A stretch of 64,000 nt of DNA from Kutzneria chonburiensis (GTDB taxonomy: Bacteria > Actinomycetota > Actinomycetes > Mycobacteriales > Pseudonocardiaceae), in the NCBI RefSeq assembly GCF_028622115.1, contig NZ_CP097263.1:3844001-3908000 (forward strand), written 5' to 3'. The first letter of the stretch is position 1, and each line of letters begins with the position of its first letter. This document shows, one piece after another, positions 16,710 to 25,999 of the stretch. A program made the position numbers and the translations under genes. Below the pieces are notes generated by a model, which saw nothing but the letters and a program-made list of their open reading frames with translations, was not told the origin of the DNA and ran no database searches.

Positions 16710-17402
16710 CTACTCCTCCACCGCTCCGCCGATCCGGCGGAGGTGGTCGCGGAAGGTCAGCGCCGGGTTCTCGGCCCGGTTGGCCAGGAACGTGGCGAAC
16801 CGGAGCTGGTCGCGCAGCGTCTCGCCGCCGCGGGTCCGCTCGGCCTGCCGGCGCTCCGTGTCGCGAATGCCTTCGGCCAGCAGGAAAAGGTCCTCGATGT
16901 GCTGGGCCGGCACGAAGATCACGCCGTCGTCGTCACCGAACACGACATCGCCGGAGTCGACGACCCACTCCCCCATCCGGGCCGAGGTCAGCGCGTCCGC
17001 CGGCCGCTCCTCGGCGGCCAACGGCCCGGTCGGCAGCGAGCCGAGGCTGAACACCGGCAGGCCGATCGCCCGCACGTCGGCGGTGTCGCGGTGCAGGCCC
17101 CAGATCGCCACGCCGGCCAGGCCGGCGGTCTGGGCCTCCTGCACGATCAGGTCGCCGACGCAGGAGTGGTCGAGGCGACCGCCGTTGTCCACCACCAGCA
17201 CGTCGCCCGGCGCGGCGCCCTCGATCGCCTCCAGGAACACGTCGACGCTGCCGGCGTGCCGGGCCGGCAGCGCCCGCCCGGCGATCTTGGCGCCCGGCTG
17301 CACGGCGTGAATTCCCAGGCAGCGCACCGGAAGCTGGGCCCGGACGCAGGCATCGGCCAGGTGCGCGGTGGTCAGCGTCTCGAACCGTCGGCGAAGATCC
17401 AT
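16710..17402 (-). CDS. RraA-like protein (HMG/CHA aldolase superfamily)
   Basis: 230 residues from ATG 17402, where homology begins (LRRRFETLTTAHLADACVRA). GDVLVVDNGGRLDHSCVGDL and GVAIWGLHRDTADVRAIGLPVF match the RraA/HMG-CHA aldolase fold; the Arg-Asp pair in LHRD is at the metal/substrate site. These proteins are either divalent-metal aldolases or RNase E inhibitors. The older label dimethylmenaquinone methyltransferase is a misannotation. A stand-alone gene converging on the hydrolase. Confidence 0.85.
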   Translation of the reverse strand: MDLRRRFETLTTAHLADACVRAQLPVRCLGIHAVQPGAKIAGRALPARHAGSVDVFLEAIEGAAPGDVLVVDNGGRLDHSCVGDLIVQEAQTAGLAGVAIWGLHRDTADVRAIGLPVFSLGSLPTGPLAAEERPADALTSARMGEWVVDSGDVVFGDDDGVIFVPAQHIEDLFLLAEGIRDTERRQAERTRGGETLRDQLRFATFLANRAENPALTFRDHLRRIGGAVEE

Positions 17403-17467
17403 GGCTCGACAATAGATCCGCCGGCCCGCCGCCCGACAGCTCGATCGGGCGACGGGCCGGCGGGCCC

Positions 17468-18352
<885 letters not shown>

Positions 18353-18400
18353 TCACAACCGAACCGGCCTCCGCAGGCGTAGAAAGGGAGGACGCGGAAG

Positions 18401-19501
18401 GTGGTGAGCGTGCCGACGACACGGTGGCGCTGGGCGGTTGTGGCCGCGGTGGCGGCGGTTCTGGTCGCCGCGCCGGTGGCGCTGACCGCCCTGCCGGCGT
18501 CCGCGCACAGGGATCCGGGGGCCCTGCGCGCCCGCGTGTTGGCCTCGGTGAACCAGCCGTACCAGGGCTACGCCGAGGCCACCGGCTCGCTCGGTCTGCC
18601 CGACCTGCCCGCTCTGTCCTCGGTGACCGCGCTGCTCGGCGGCACCACCCGGCTGCGGGCCTGGTACGTCGCGCCGGAGCACTGGCGGACCGACGAGATC
18701 ACCGGCGTCGGCGAGCGCGACACCTATGCCGTGCCCGGCAGCCAGTTCATCTGGGACAACGGGCAGAACCAGTACACCCAGATCGTCGGGGACGAGCCCA
18801 TTCGGCTGCCGCGCGGCGCCGACCTGCTGCCGCCCGACCTGGCCCGCCGCGTGCTCAAGGACGAGCCCAAGGTCGAAGCCCTGCCCGCGCAACGGGTTGC
18901 CGGCATCGACGCCGCCGGGCTGCGCGTGACGCCGTCCGATCCGCAGACCGCGATCGGTCGGGTCGACATCTGGGCCGATCCGGACAGCGGGCTGCCGCTG
19001 CGGGTCGAGGTGACGGCCAAGGGCCAGCCGGCGCCGTTCGTGGTCAGCGCCTTCCGGTCCGTGAGCACGCAGCGCCCGTCCGAGGACGTGATCACGCCGA
19101 AACCCTCGCCCGACAGCGGTTTCACCGTCACCGACGCGCCGGACGTGCTCGGCGCGTTCAGCGGCTTCCCGCTGCCGGCGCAGGTCGCCGGCCGGCCGCT
19201 GCAGACCGACCGGGTCGGCGGCGGGCGCGGGCTTGGCTTCTACGGCACCGGTTTGTCGGCTTTCGTCGTCGCGCCGCTGCCCCGCAACATCGCCGGCGGC
19301 GTGGTCGACGCGATGGGCAAGGTCGGCGCGAAAACCGTGCCGCTGCCCGGCGGGCAGGGCACTCTGCTGACCATCGCGCCGTTGTCCGTGCTGGTCGAAC
19401 GGTCCGGTTTCCGCACCTTCCTGCTCGCCGGCGTGGTCGATCCCGCGCTGCTCACCCAGGCGGCCGCCGAGCTGTCCACGCTGCCCAGGAGGCGTCCATG
19501 A
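18401..19501 (+). CDS. Secreted RseB/LolA-like lipoprotein-carrier-fold protein
   Basis: 366 residues from GTG 18401 (GTG 18404 also possible) behind GGGAGGA. One N-terminal transmembrane/signal helix (residues about 10-35, WAVVAAVAAVLVAAPVALTA) precedes an extracytoplasmic beta-rich domain with the RseB/LolA pattern (VNQPYQGYAEATG; RLRAWYVAPEHWRTDEI). In actinomycetes such proteins commonly precede an ABC transporter, as here: the stop overlaps the ATPase start. A sensing or substrate-carrier role for that exporter is likely. Confidence 0.8.
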   Translation: MVSVPTTRWRWAVVAAVAAVLVAAPVALTALPASAHRDPGALRARVLASVNQPYQGYAEATGSLGLPDLPALSSVTALLGGTTRLRAWYVAPEHWRTDEITGVGERDTYAVPGSQFIWDNGQNQYTQIVGDEPIRLPRGADLLPPDLARRVLKDEPKVEALPAQRVAGIDAAGLRVTPSDPQTAIGRVDIWADPDSGLPLRVEVTAKGQPAPFVVSAFRSVSTQRPSEDVITPKPSPDSGFTVTDAPDVLGAFSGFPLPAQVAGRPLQTDRVGGGRGLGFYGTGLSAFVVAPLPRNIAGGVVDAMGKVGAKTVPLPGGQGTLLTIAPLSVLVERSGFRTFLLAGVVDPALLTQAAAELSTLPRRRP

Positions 19502-20406
19502 TCGTCACCCGCGGGCTGACCAAGCGCTACGGTTCCGTGCTCGCCGTCGACGGCGTCGACCTGAACGTGCGCGAGGGTGACCGGTACGGCTTCTTGGGGC
19601 CCAACGGTTCCGGCAAGACCACGCTCGTACGCATGCTGTTGGGGCTGGTCTACGCCACCAGCGGCGAGATCGAGGTGCTCGGCTCGCCGATGCCGCGCCG
19701 GGCCGCCGAGGTGTTGCCGCAGATCGGCGCCATGGTCGAGGGTCCCGCCGCGTATCCGCACCTGTCCGGCCGTCGCAACCTCTCCCTGCTCGACGCCAGC
19801 GGTCCCGGCGGCAGCCGCCGCACCCGCCGGTCCCGCATCGAGGAAGCCCTTGCCCGAGTTGGCCTTTCGGGCATCGATCGACGTCCCGTCAAGGCCTATT
19901 CGCTCGGCATGCGGCAGCGCCTCGGCCTCGCCGCCGCATTGTTGCGGCAACCCCGGCTGCTCATCCTCGACGAGCCCACCAATGGCCTCGACCCCAAGGG
20001 CATTCACGAGATCCGGGACCTGCTGATCGAGCTCAACGCCACCGGCACCACCGTTTTCCTGTCCAGCCACTTGCTTTCCGAGGTCGAGCAGCTCTGCACC
20101 CGTGTCGGCATCGTTGACCGCGGGCGGCTGGTGTTGGAGGACGAATTGGCCGCCATTCGCCGCGCCACCGGATTGGTGTTGGTGCAGAGCCCCGACGCCG
20201 CCGATGTGGTGCCCTTGCTCAACGGCCAGCTCGTCGCCCGTGACGGAGAGAACCTGGTGATACGACACGAGGATCCCGCCACGTTGAACGCCACCCTGGT
20301 CGCCGCCGGGCTGCGGGTGGCGTCCATCGCCCCGCAGCGGCGGACGTTGGAGCAGGTGGTGTTGGAAGTGACCGGCACCGGCTCCGACCGGGTGGACGCC
20401 TCGTGA
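19498..20406 (+). CDS. ABC transporter ATP-binding protein
   Basis: 302 residues from ATG 19498 behind AGGAGG. A complete ABC domain: Walker A GPNGSGKTT, signature YSLGMRQRLGLAAALL (LGMRQR variant), Walker B LLILDEPTNGLDP, switch His in FLSSHLLSEVEQ. About 80 C-terminal residues lack motifs, typical of DrrA/CcmA-type exporters of drugs, lipids or peptides. GTGA overlap with the permease; the RseB-like protein overlaps upstream. Confidence 0.95.
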   Translation: MIVTRGLTKRYGSVLAVDGVDLNVREGDRYGFLGPNGSGKTTLVRMLLGLVYATSGEIEVLGSPMPRRAAEVLPQIGAMVEGPAAYPHLSGRRNLSLLDASGPGGSRRTRRSRIEEALARVGLSGIDRRPVKAYSLGMRQRLGLAAALLRQPRLLILDEPTNGLDPKGIHEIRDLLIELNATGTTVFLSSHLLSEVEQLCTRVGIVDRGRLVLEDELAAIRRATGLVLVQSPDAADVVPLLNGQLVARDGENLVIRHEDPATLNATLVAAGLRVASIAPQRRTLEQVVLEVTGTGSDRVDAS

Positions 20407-21236
20407 TCACCGTTGAGCTCCGCAAACTCGTGCTGCGGCCCCGGATCTGGACCAACATCCTGCTGCTGTGCCTGCTGCCGATCATCGTCGGCGTGTTCCT
20501 CAAGACCGCCGACTTCGCGCCGCCGCCGGGGCAGGGTGGGGCGTTCCTGTCGGCGGTGCGGGGCAACGGACTGCTGTTCCCGGCGGCGGCGCTGGCGCTG
20601 GTGCTGCCGATCTTCCTGCCGCTGTCGGTGGCGGTGGTGGCGGGCGACTCGATCGCCGGCGAAGCGGTCGGCGGCACGTTGCGCTACCTGCTGATCCGAC
20701 CGGTCGGCCGGTCACGGCTGCTGGTGGCGAAGATCATCGCGCTGCTGGCGTTCGTGCTGCTGGCGATCGCCTGCGTGGTGATCAGCTCACTGATCGTCGG
20801 CGTGATCCTGTTCGGCACGGGCACCAGTGCGACCGGCGGCGCGGCGGCCGGTGCGGCGACGTCGCTGTCGGGGGTTTCGCTTACGCAGGGCCAACTTGCC
20901 GCCCGGCTGTTGTACTCGATCGGCTACATCGTGGTGGCCATGATCGGCTTCGGCGCGATCGGCCTGTTCCTGTCCACGCTGACCAGCTCGTCGCTGGGCG
21001 CGGCGCTGGGGGCGTTGTCGATCCTGATCACCAGCGCGGTGTTGCAGACGCTGGACGCGGCGGCCGCGGTCAAGCCCTACCTGCCGACGAACTACTGGCT
21101 GTCGTGGATCGACTTCTTCCGCGACCCCGTCTTCTGGGACTCCATCGACAAGGGCCTGCTGCTCCAGGCCGGCTACGTCGTGGTCTTCCTCGGCGCGGCC
21201 TGGGCCAACCTCGCCACCAAGGACGTGACGTCCTGA
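20403..21236 (+). CDS. ABC transporter permease (ABC-2 type)
   Basis: 277 residues from GTG 20403, overlapping the ATPase gene. Six hydrophobic segments; the short cytosolic start (ITVELRKLVLRPRIWTN) and the SIAGEAVGGTLRYLLIRPVGRSRL loop are typical of ABC-2/NatB-like permeases. It forms the membrane channel of the exporter encoded with the two upstream genes. The substrate is unknown. A hairpin follows the stop codon. Confidence 0.92.
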   Translation: MITVELRKLVLRPRIWTNILLLCLLPIIVGVFLKTADFAPPPGQGGAFLSAVRGNGLLFPAAALALVLPIFLPLSVAVVAGDSIAGEAVGGTLRYLLIRPVGRSRLLVAKIIALLAFVLLAIACVVISSLIVGVILFGTGTSATGGAAAGAATSLSGVSLTQGQLAARLLYSIGYIVVAMIGFGAIGLFLSTLTSSSLGAALGALSILITSAVLQTLDAAAAVKPYLPTNYWLSWIDFFRDPVFWDSIDKGLLLQAGYVVVFLGAAWANLATKDVTS

Positions 21237-21237
21237 A

Positions 21238-21263
21238 CCGGTGCCCACGGGGGTGGGCACCGG
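21238..21263. terminator. Hairpin between convergent ABC-permease and propeller genes
   Basis: CCGGTGCCCAC (21238-21248) and GTGGGCACCGG (21253-21263) form an 11-bp perfect stem with a 4-base loop, in the short gap between convergent operons. No T-tract follows; typical actinobacterial terminator geometry. Confidence 0.65.
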
Positions 21264-21272
21264 CCCCCGGGC

Positions 21273-22568
21273 TCAGCCCAGGTCTCGGACGTACACATTG
21301 GACGAACGCGGACTCGTCCCCGGCACGAAATTGCCGGCGTACGACGTGAACGCTACGTGCCGCCCGTCGGCCGACAGCGACGGCCGGCGCGAGTGGTCGT
21401 CGCCCTGGCTGCCGTCGCCGGCCACGCTGGCCAAGGACGTGCGGCCGGCGACCTGATCATGCACGAAGATGTCCCACACTCCGTTGTAGTCGCCGGGCAC
21501 CAGGCCGTCCGCGCCGGACTCGTAGGCGATGTACCGGCCGTCCGCCGACATCGACGGCCAGACGTCCGGCGAGGTGCCGCCGGCCAGCTGCTCACCGTTC
21601 GGCCCGACATCGATCCTGGTCACGGCGTTGCGCCACCGGTCGCGCACGAACAGGTCGTCGCGGTTGTTCGTGTCGCCGGGCACCAGGTTCGACGCGTACG
21701 AGTGGAACACGACATACCGGCCGTCGGCCGAGATCGCCCCGTAGCGGCTGGCGCTGTTGCCCCCGTTGCCGGCGACGTCGATGCTGACCTGGTCGGTGTA
21801 GCCGAACAGCTGGTCGTGTACGAACACGTCGTCCGCATGGTTGGTGTCGGCGTACAGCGTGATGTTCGAGGCGAACGAGCTGAACGCCACGTACCGGCCG
21901 TCCGCGGAGATCGACGGCAGGTAGCTCATCCCGTTGCCCTGCCGTCCGTACGGGTCGACGCTGACCCGGTCGGTGTGGCCGTCCGCCACGTCGTACTCGA
22001 AGACGTCGTGTGTGCCGTTGGTGTCCTGCGGGACCAGGTTGCCGGCATACGAGTCGTAGGCGATGTGCTGCCCGTCGGCCGAGATCACCGGGTGGAAGCT
22101 GTCGCTGTCGGCCTGCTCGCCGAACAGGTTGACGGTGATCCGGGTGGTGGCACCGGTCGTCATGTCGTGCCGGAAGATGTCGCTGGCCTTGTTGGTGTCG
22201 CCGGCGACCAGGTTCGTCGCGTCCGACGCGAACACGACGTACCGGCCGTCGCCGGAGATCGACGTCGGCCCGCTGGGGCCGTTGCCCGGCACACCGGCGG
22301 AGTCGACGCTGACCCGCGTGATCGCGCCGGTCCGCCGGTCCCGCACGAACACGTCGGCGGCCTGGTTGGTGTCGCCCGGCACGAGGTCGTCGGCCGACGA
22401 GCTGAAGGCCACGTAGCGCCCGTCGCCCGAGATCGACGGCGCGCCGCTGATCCCCGCCGACGGACCACCGTCGACCTTTCCGCTCACCAGAGTCGTTGCG
22501 GTGTCGGCATGGGCAATGCCGGCCGGCACCAACGCGATGCCGGCCAGCACGGTCAGGATGCGACGCAT
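21273..22568 (-). CDS. Secreted seven-blade PD40/TolB-type beta-propeller protein (paralog C)
   Basis: 431 residues: a Sec signal peptide (about 1-21) followed by seven repeats of 50-60 residues, each with S-I-S-G/A-D-G-R-Y-V-A-F, G-D-T-N and D-V-F-V-R-D landmarks, the PD40/WD40-like pattern of a TolB-type propeller. There is no catalytic domain, so binding is the likely role. The start shares one base with the stop of the previous paralog (TGATG), so translation is probably reinitiated. Last gene of a three-gene tandem family. Confidence 0.85.
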   Translation of the reverse strand: MRRILTVLAGIALVPAGIAHADTATTLVSGKVDGGPSAGISGAPSISGDGRYVAFSSSADDLVPGDTNQAADVFVRDRRTGAITRVSVDSAGVPGNGPSGPTSISGDGRYVVFASDATNLVAGDTNKASDIFRHDMTTGATTRITVNLFGEQADSDSFHPVISADGQHIAYDSYAGNLVPQDTNGTHDVFEYDVADGHTDRVSVDPYGRQGNGMSYLPSISADGRYVAFSSFASNITLYADTNHADDVFVHDQLFGYTDQVSIDVAGNGGNSASRYGAISADGRYVVFHSYASNLVPGDTNNRDDLFVRDRWRNAVTRIDVGPNGEQLAGGTSPDVWPSMSADGRYIAYESGADGLVPGDYNGVWDIFVHDQVAGRTSLASVAGDGSQGDDHSRRPSLSADGRHVAFTSYAGNFVPGTSPRSSNVYVRDLG

Positions 22569-23863
22569 CAGCCCAGGTCCCGAACGTACACATTGGACGA
22601 ATACGGGCTCGTCCCGGGCACGAAGTTGCTGGCGTAGGACATGAACGCGACGGTCCGACCGTCGGCGCTCAATGACGGCTGCTGGGAGTAGTTGTCGCCC
22701 TGCACCCCATCGCTGCCCACACTGACCAGCGACGTCGTGCCGGTGACGCGGTCCCACCGGAAGACGTCCCACGCGGCGTTGGAGTCGCCGGCCACGATGT
22801 CGCTCGCGCCCGACTCGTAGGCCACGTACCGGCCGTCGGCCGACAACGACGGCCAGATGTCCGGTGTGGTGCCGCCGGACAGCTGCTGGCCGTTCGGACC
22901 GACGTCGATCCTGGTCATGGTGAAGCGCTGCCGGTCCCACACGAACATGTCGTAACGGCCGTTCGTGTCGCCCGGCACCAGATTCGTGGCGTAGGAGGTG
23001 AACGCCACGAAGCGGCCGTCGGCCGAGATCGCCGCGTACCGGCTGGCCCGGTCGCCCTGCACCCCGTTGACATCCACGCTGATCCGGTCGGTGCGTCCGG
23101 ACAGCCGGTCGTGCACGAACACGTCGTCCGCGTTGTTGGTGTCCGCGAACAGCGCGATGTTCGAGGCGCTGGAGCTGAACGCCACGTAGCGGCCGTCGCC
23201 GGAGATCGACGGCAACTGGCTGATCCCGTTGCCCTGCCGGCCGTTCGAGTCGATGCTGACCAGGTTGACGCGATTGCCGTCCCGGTCGAACTCGAACACG
23301 TCGTGCACGCCGTTGGTGTCCTCCCAGACCAGGTTGCTGGCGAACGAGTCGTAGGCGATGTGCTGCCCGTCGGCCGAGATCACCGGGTGGAAGCTGTCGC
23401 TGTTGGCCTGCTCGCCCAGCCAGGTCACGCTGACCCGGCTGGTCGCACCGGTGGTCATGTCGTGCAGGAAGATGTCCCGGACCTTGTTGGTGTCGCCCGC
23501 GACCAGGTTCGACGCGTACGAGGAGAACACCACATAGCGGCCGTCACCGGAGATCGACGGCGAAGTGCTGTCGTCGTTGCCCTGCACGCCGGCCGAGTCG
23601 GTGCTGACCCGCGTGATGGTCCCGGTCTGCCGGTCCCGCACGAAGATGTCGGTGGCCCGGTTGGTGTCGCCCGGCACGAGGTTGTTGGCGCCAGAGGAGA
23701 ACGCCACGTACCGGCCGTCGGCCGAGATCGACGGCGCGCCGCTGATCCCCACCGCCGGACCGCCGTCGACGGTCGCGCTGACCAGAGTCGTTGCGGTGTC
23801 GGCGTGAGCGACGCCGGCCGGGGCCAGCGCGATCACCGCCAGCACGGTCAGAATGCGCCGCAT
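22568..23863 (-). CDS. Secreted seven-blade PD40/TolB-type beta-propeller protein (paralog B)
   Basis: 431 residues, the same length as paralog C and very similar along the whole chain, including the signal peptide (MRRILTVLAVIALAPAGVAHA). Seven blades run from about residue 40 to the end; the D-T-N-x(3)-D-x-F element in most blades resembles a calcium-type acidic loop. TGATG couplings at both ends tie the three genes into one transcript. B and C are closer to each other than either is to paralog A, suggesting a recent duplication. Confidence 0.85.
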   Translation of the reverse strand: MRRILTVLAVIALAPAGVAHADTATTLVSATVDGGPAVGISGAPSISADGRYVAFSSGANNLVPGDTNRATDIFVRDRQTGTITRVSTDSAGVQGNDDSTSPSISGDGRYVVFSSYASNLVAGDTNKVRDIFLHDMTTGATSRVSVTWLGEQANSDSFHPVISADGQHIAYDSFASNLVWEDTNGVHDVFEFDRDGNRVNLVSIDSNGRQGNGISQLPSISGDGRYVAFSSSASNIALFADTNNADDVFVHDRLSGRTDRISVDVNGVQGDRASRYAAISADGRFVAFTSYATNLVPGDTNGRYDMFVWDRQRFTMTRIDVGPNGQQLSGGTTPDIWPSLSADGRYVAYESGASDIVAGDSNAAWDVFRWDRVTGTTSLVSVGSDGVQGDNYSQQPSLSADGRTVAFMSYASNFVPGTSPYSSNVYVRDLG

Positions 23864-25155
23864 CAGCCCAGGTCCCTGACGTAGGTGTTGGCCGAGCCCG
23901 CCGGCACGCTCGGCACGAAGTTGGTGGCCTGCGACTTGAACGCCACGTGCGCGCCGTCGCTCGAGATCGCCGGCTCCTCGGAGAAGTTGTCGCCCGCAGT
24001 GCCGTTGCCGGCCGCACTGGCCAGGCTGGTGGTGCCGTTGACGGTGTCCCGCACCAGCACGTCCCAGGTGCCGTTGGTGTCGCCGGCCGCAAGGCCGTCC
24101 TCACCGGAGGAGAAGGCGACGTAACGGCCGTCGGCCGAGATCGACGAGCGCGGACCGATGTTGCCGCCGGCCGCCGCGCCGGTCGGGTCGACGTTCACCC
24201 GGGTGATCGTGTCCCAGTACATGACCCGGGCGGTGAACAGGTCGGGGCGGCCGTTGGTGTCGTTCGGCACCAGGTTCGACGCGTAGGACTCGAACACGAC
24301 GTGCTTGCCGTCGGCCGAGATGATCGGGTTGCGGCTCGTGCTGTTGCCCAGCCGGCCGTCGACGCTCCGGCTGAGCAGGCTGGTGAACCCGTGGTACAGG
24401 AACACGTCGGACGACTGGTTCGTGTCCGCCCGCAGGTCGAGGTTGTCCGCGTCGGAGGTGTACGCGACCTGCTGGCCGTCGGCCGAGATCGACGGTCCCC
24501 AGCTCGCCCCGTCGGCCTCCTGGAAGGACGAGTTGACGCTGATCCGCAGCGGGCAGCACGAGCCCTGGTCCCACTCGAACACGTCGGACGCGCCGTTGGT
24601 GTCGAAGGGAGCGATGGTCGTCGCGAGCGAGTCGAACGCGACGTGCTGCCCGTCGGCCGAGATCACCGGATTCGAGCTGTCGCCGTCGGGCTGGGTGAAG
24701 GCGGTGTCCGAGGCGTTGACCCGCAGCGTCTTGCCGGTGACCAGGTCGCGCTCGTAGATGTTCTGGAACTTGCCCGGGTTCTTCGAGATCAGGTTGGTCG
24801 CGCGGGACTCGAAGACCACGTACCGGCCGTCGGCCGAGATCGACGGGTTGCCACTGGGCCCGTTGGCCTCCGCGCCGGCCGAATTCACACTCACCCGGGT
24901 GGTCACCCCGGTCTGGCGGTCACGGACGAAGATGTCCGCGACACCGTTGTTGTCGCCACGCACCAGGTTCGTCGCCGTCGACGCGAAGGCCACGAACCGG
25001 CCGTCCGGCGAGATCGCCGGCCGTCCGCTCGTGCCCGCCGCCGGCGTGCCGTCCACGGTGACGCTCACCAGTGACGTCTGCGGGGTCGCCGCGAACGCCA
25101 CTCCCCCCGGTACCAGCGCCGCCACGACGAGCACGGTCGCGATGCGTCTCATCAT
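23863..25155 (-). CDS. Secreted seven-blade PD40/TolB-type beta-propeller protein (paralog A, first gene)
   Basis: 430 residues from tandem ATGs (25155 or 25152) behind AGAGGGG. A signal peptide is followed by seven PD40-type blades as in the other two paralogs but more diverged: blade 2 lacks D-T-N (it reads NPGKFQNIYERD) and blade 3 is followed by a CC pair (GSCCPLRISV). First gene of the operon, so the promoter lies above 25155. Possible roles are surface adhesion, cell-envelope sensing or carbohydrate binding; none is shown by sequence. Confidence 0.83.
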   Translation of the reverse strand: MMRRIATVLVVAALVPGGVAFAATPQTSLVSVTVDGTPAAGTSGRPAISPDGRFVAFASTATNLVRGDNNGVADIFVRDRQTGVTTRVSVNSAGAEANGPSGNPSISADGRYVVFESRATNLISKNPGKFQNIYERDLVTGKTLRVNASDTAFTQPDGDSSNPVISADGQHVAFDSLATTIAPFDTNGASDVFEWDQGSCCPLRISVNSSFQEADGASWGPSISADGQQVAYTSDADNLDLRADTNQSSDVFLYHGFTSLLSRSVDGRLGNSTSRNPIISADGKHVVFESYASNLVPNDTNGRPDLFTARVMYWDTITRVNVDPTGAAAGGNIGPRSSISADGRYVAFSSGEDGLAAGDTNGTWDVLVRDTVNGTTSLASAAGNGTAGDNFSEEPAISSDGAHVAFKSQATNFVPSVPAGSANTYVRDLG

Positions 25156-25225
25156 TACCCCTCTGCTTGGATCTTTGCCGCGGCAGCATGCCCAACCGGA
25201 CCCCGACCCAGCATCGGGACATTCC

Positions 25226-25990
25226 CTACGAAACACCCTCCCTAGGACATTCGGACAAAGCCCGGCCGGTCAGGCCGTCCAGCACGAGCCCGATCACCCG
25301 AGGATCGGTCGGCAGCTGCTCGTGCGACACCCGCGCACCCGGGCAGACCTGCTGCAACGGCACGTTGACCGCCCCCGGCAGACGAGCCGAGTCCGGCGGC
25401 GTCACCGTCTGGTCGTCCTCGGTCCAGATCGACATCCACGGGATGTCGGCCGCCCCGGCGATCGGCGCCAGCACCGCGCTGCCCGGCGCCAGCTGTTGGC
25501 ACGCCGTCGGGCACGCGCCCGGCGCAAGCGCGCCGCCCTCAGCGGCCAGCGTGGTGCCGTGCAGCGGGGACCCCATCGTGACAATGCGTTGGGCCCGGCC
25601 CTTGTTGTCGGCCACCCACAGCCGGGCCACCACGCCGCCCGCCGAATAGCCCACGATGTCAACGGACGAAGTGCCGCCCTTAAGGGCAGTGCTGACGGCG
25701 TCGTCGAGAACCTTGGTCTGCTGCACGAGATCGCCGGTTCCGTCACCCGGCAGCGTCAGGATCACGGCATTGCGGCCATCGGCCCGGATTCTGGCGGCCA
25801 GCGGCTCCAGCGACGTCCGGTCGCCACCGAACCCCGGCACCAGCACCACGGTTCCGGGCCGATCCGGGGCCAGCGCCGTCGCAGGGCCTGGCCACGCGCG
25901 CACCGCGACCACCGCCCCCAGCACCACGACGACGACTCCGACCAGCGCGAACAGCAGCCGTCGCCTGGGGCTCAACCCTCGCCAGCTCAC
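25226..25990 (-). CDS. Membrane-anchored or secreted lipase-like alpha/beta hydrolase
   Basis: 254 residues from GTG 25990. An uncleaved-anchor-type helix (residues about 12-32) is followed by a hydrolase fold: TVVLVPGFGGDRTSLEPLAA, nucleophile elbow VGYSAGGVVARLW with Ser116, MGSPLHGTTL, acid region IWTEDDQTV, and His in RVSHEQLPTDPRV. The pattern fits class 2 (Streptomyces-type) triacylglycerol lipases. Two Cys pairs (ACPTAC; VCPGA, ECPRE) suggest extracellular disulfides. It stands alone after the propeller operon. Confidence 0.85.
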   Translation of the reverse strand: MSWRGLSPRRRLLFALVGVVVVVLGAVVAVRAWPGPATALAPDRPGTVVLVPGFGGDRTSLEPLAARIRADGRNAVILTLPGDGTGDLVQQTKVLDDAVSTALKGGTSSVDIVGYSAGGVVARLWVADNKGRAQRIVTMGSPLHGTTLAAEGGALAPGACPTACQQLAPGSAVLAPIAGAADIPWMSIWTEDDQTVTPPDSARLPGAVNVPLQQVCPGARVSHEQLPTDPRVIGLVLDGLTGRALSECPREGVS

Positions 25991-25999
25991 ACCCCATCA

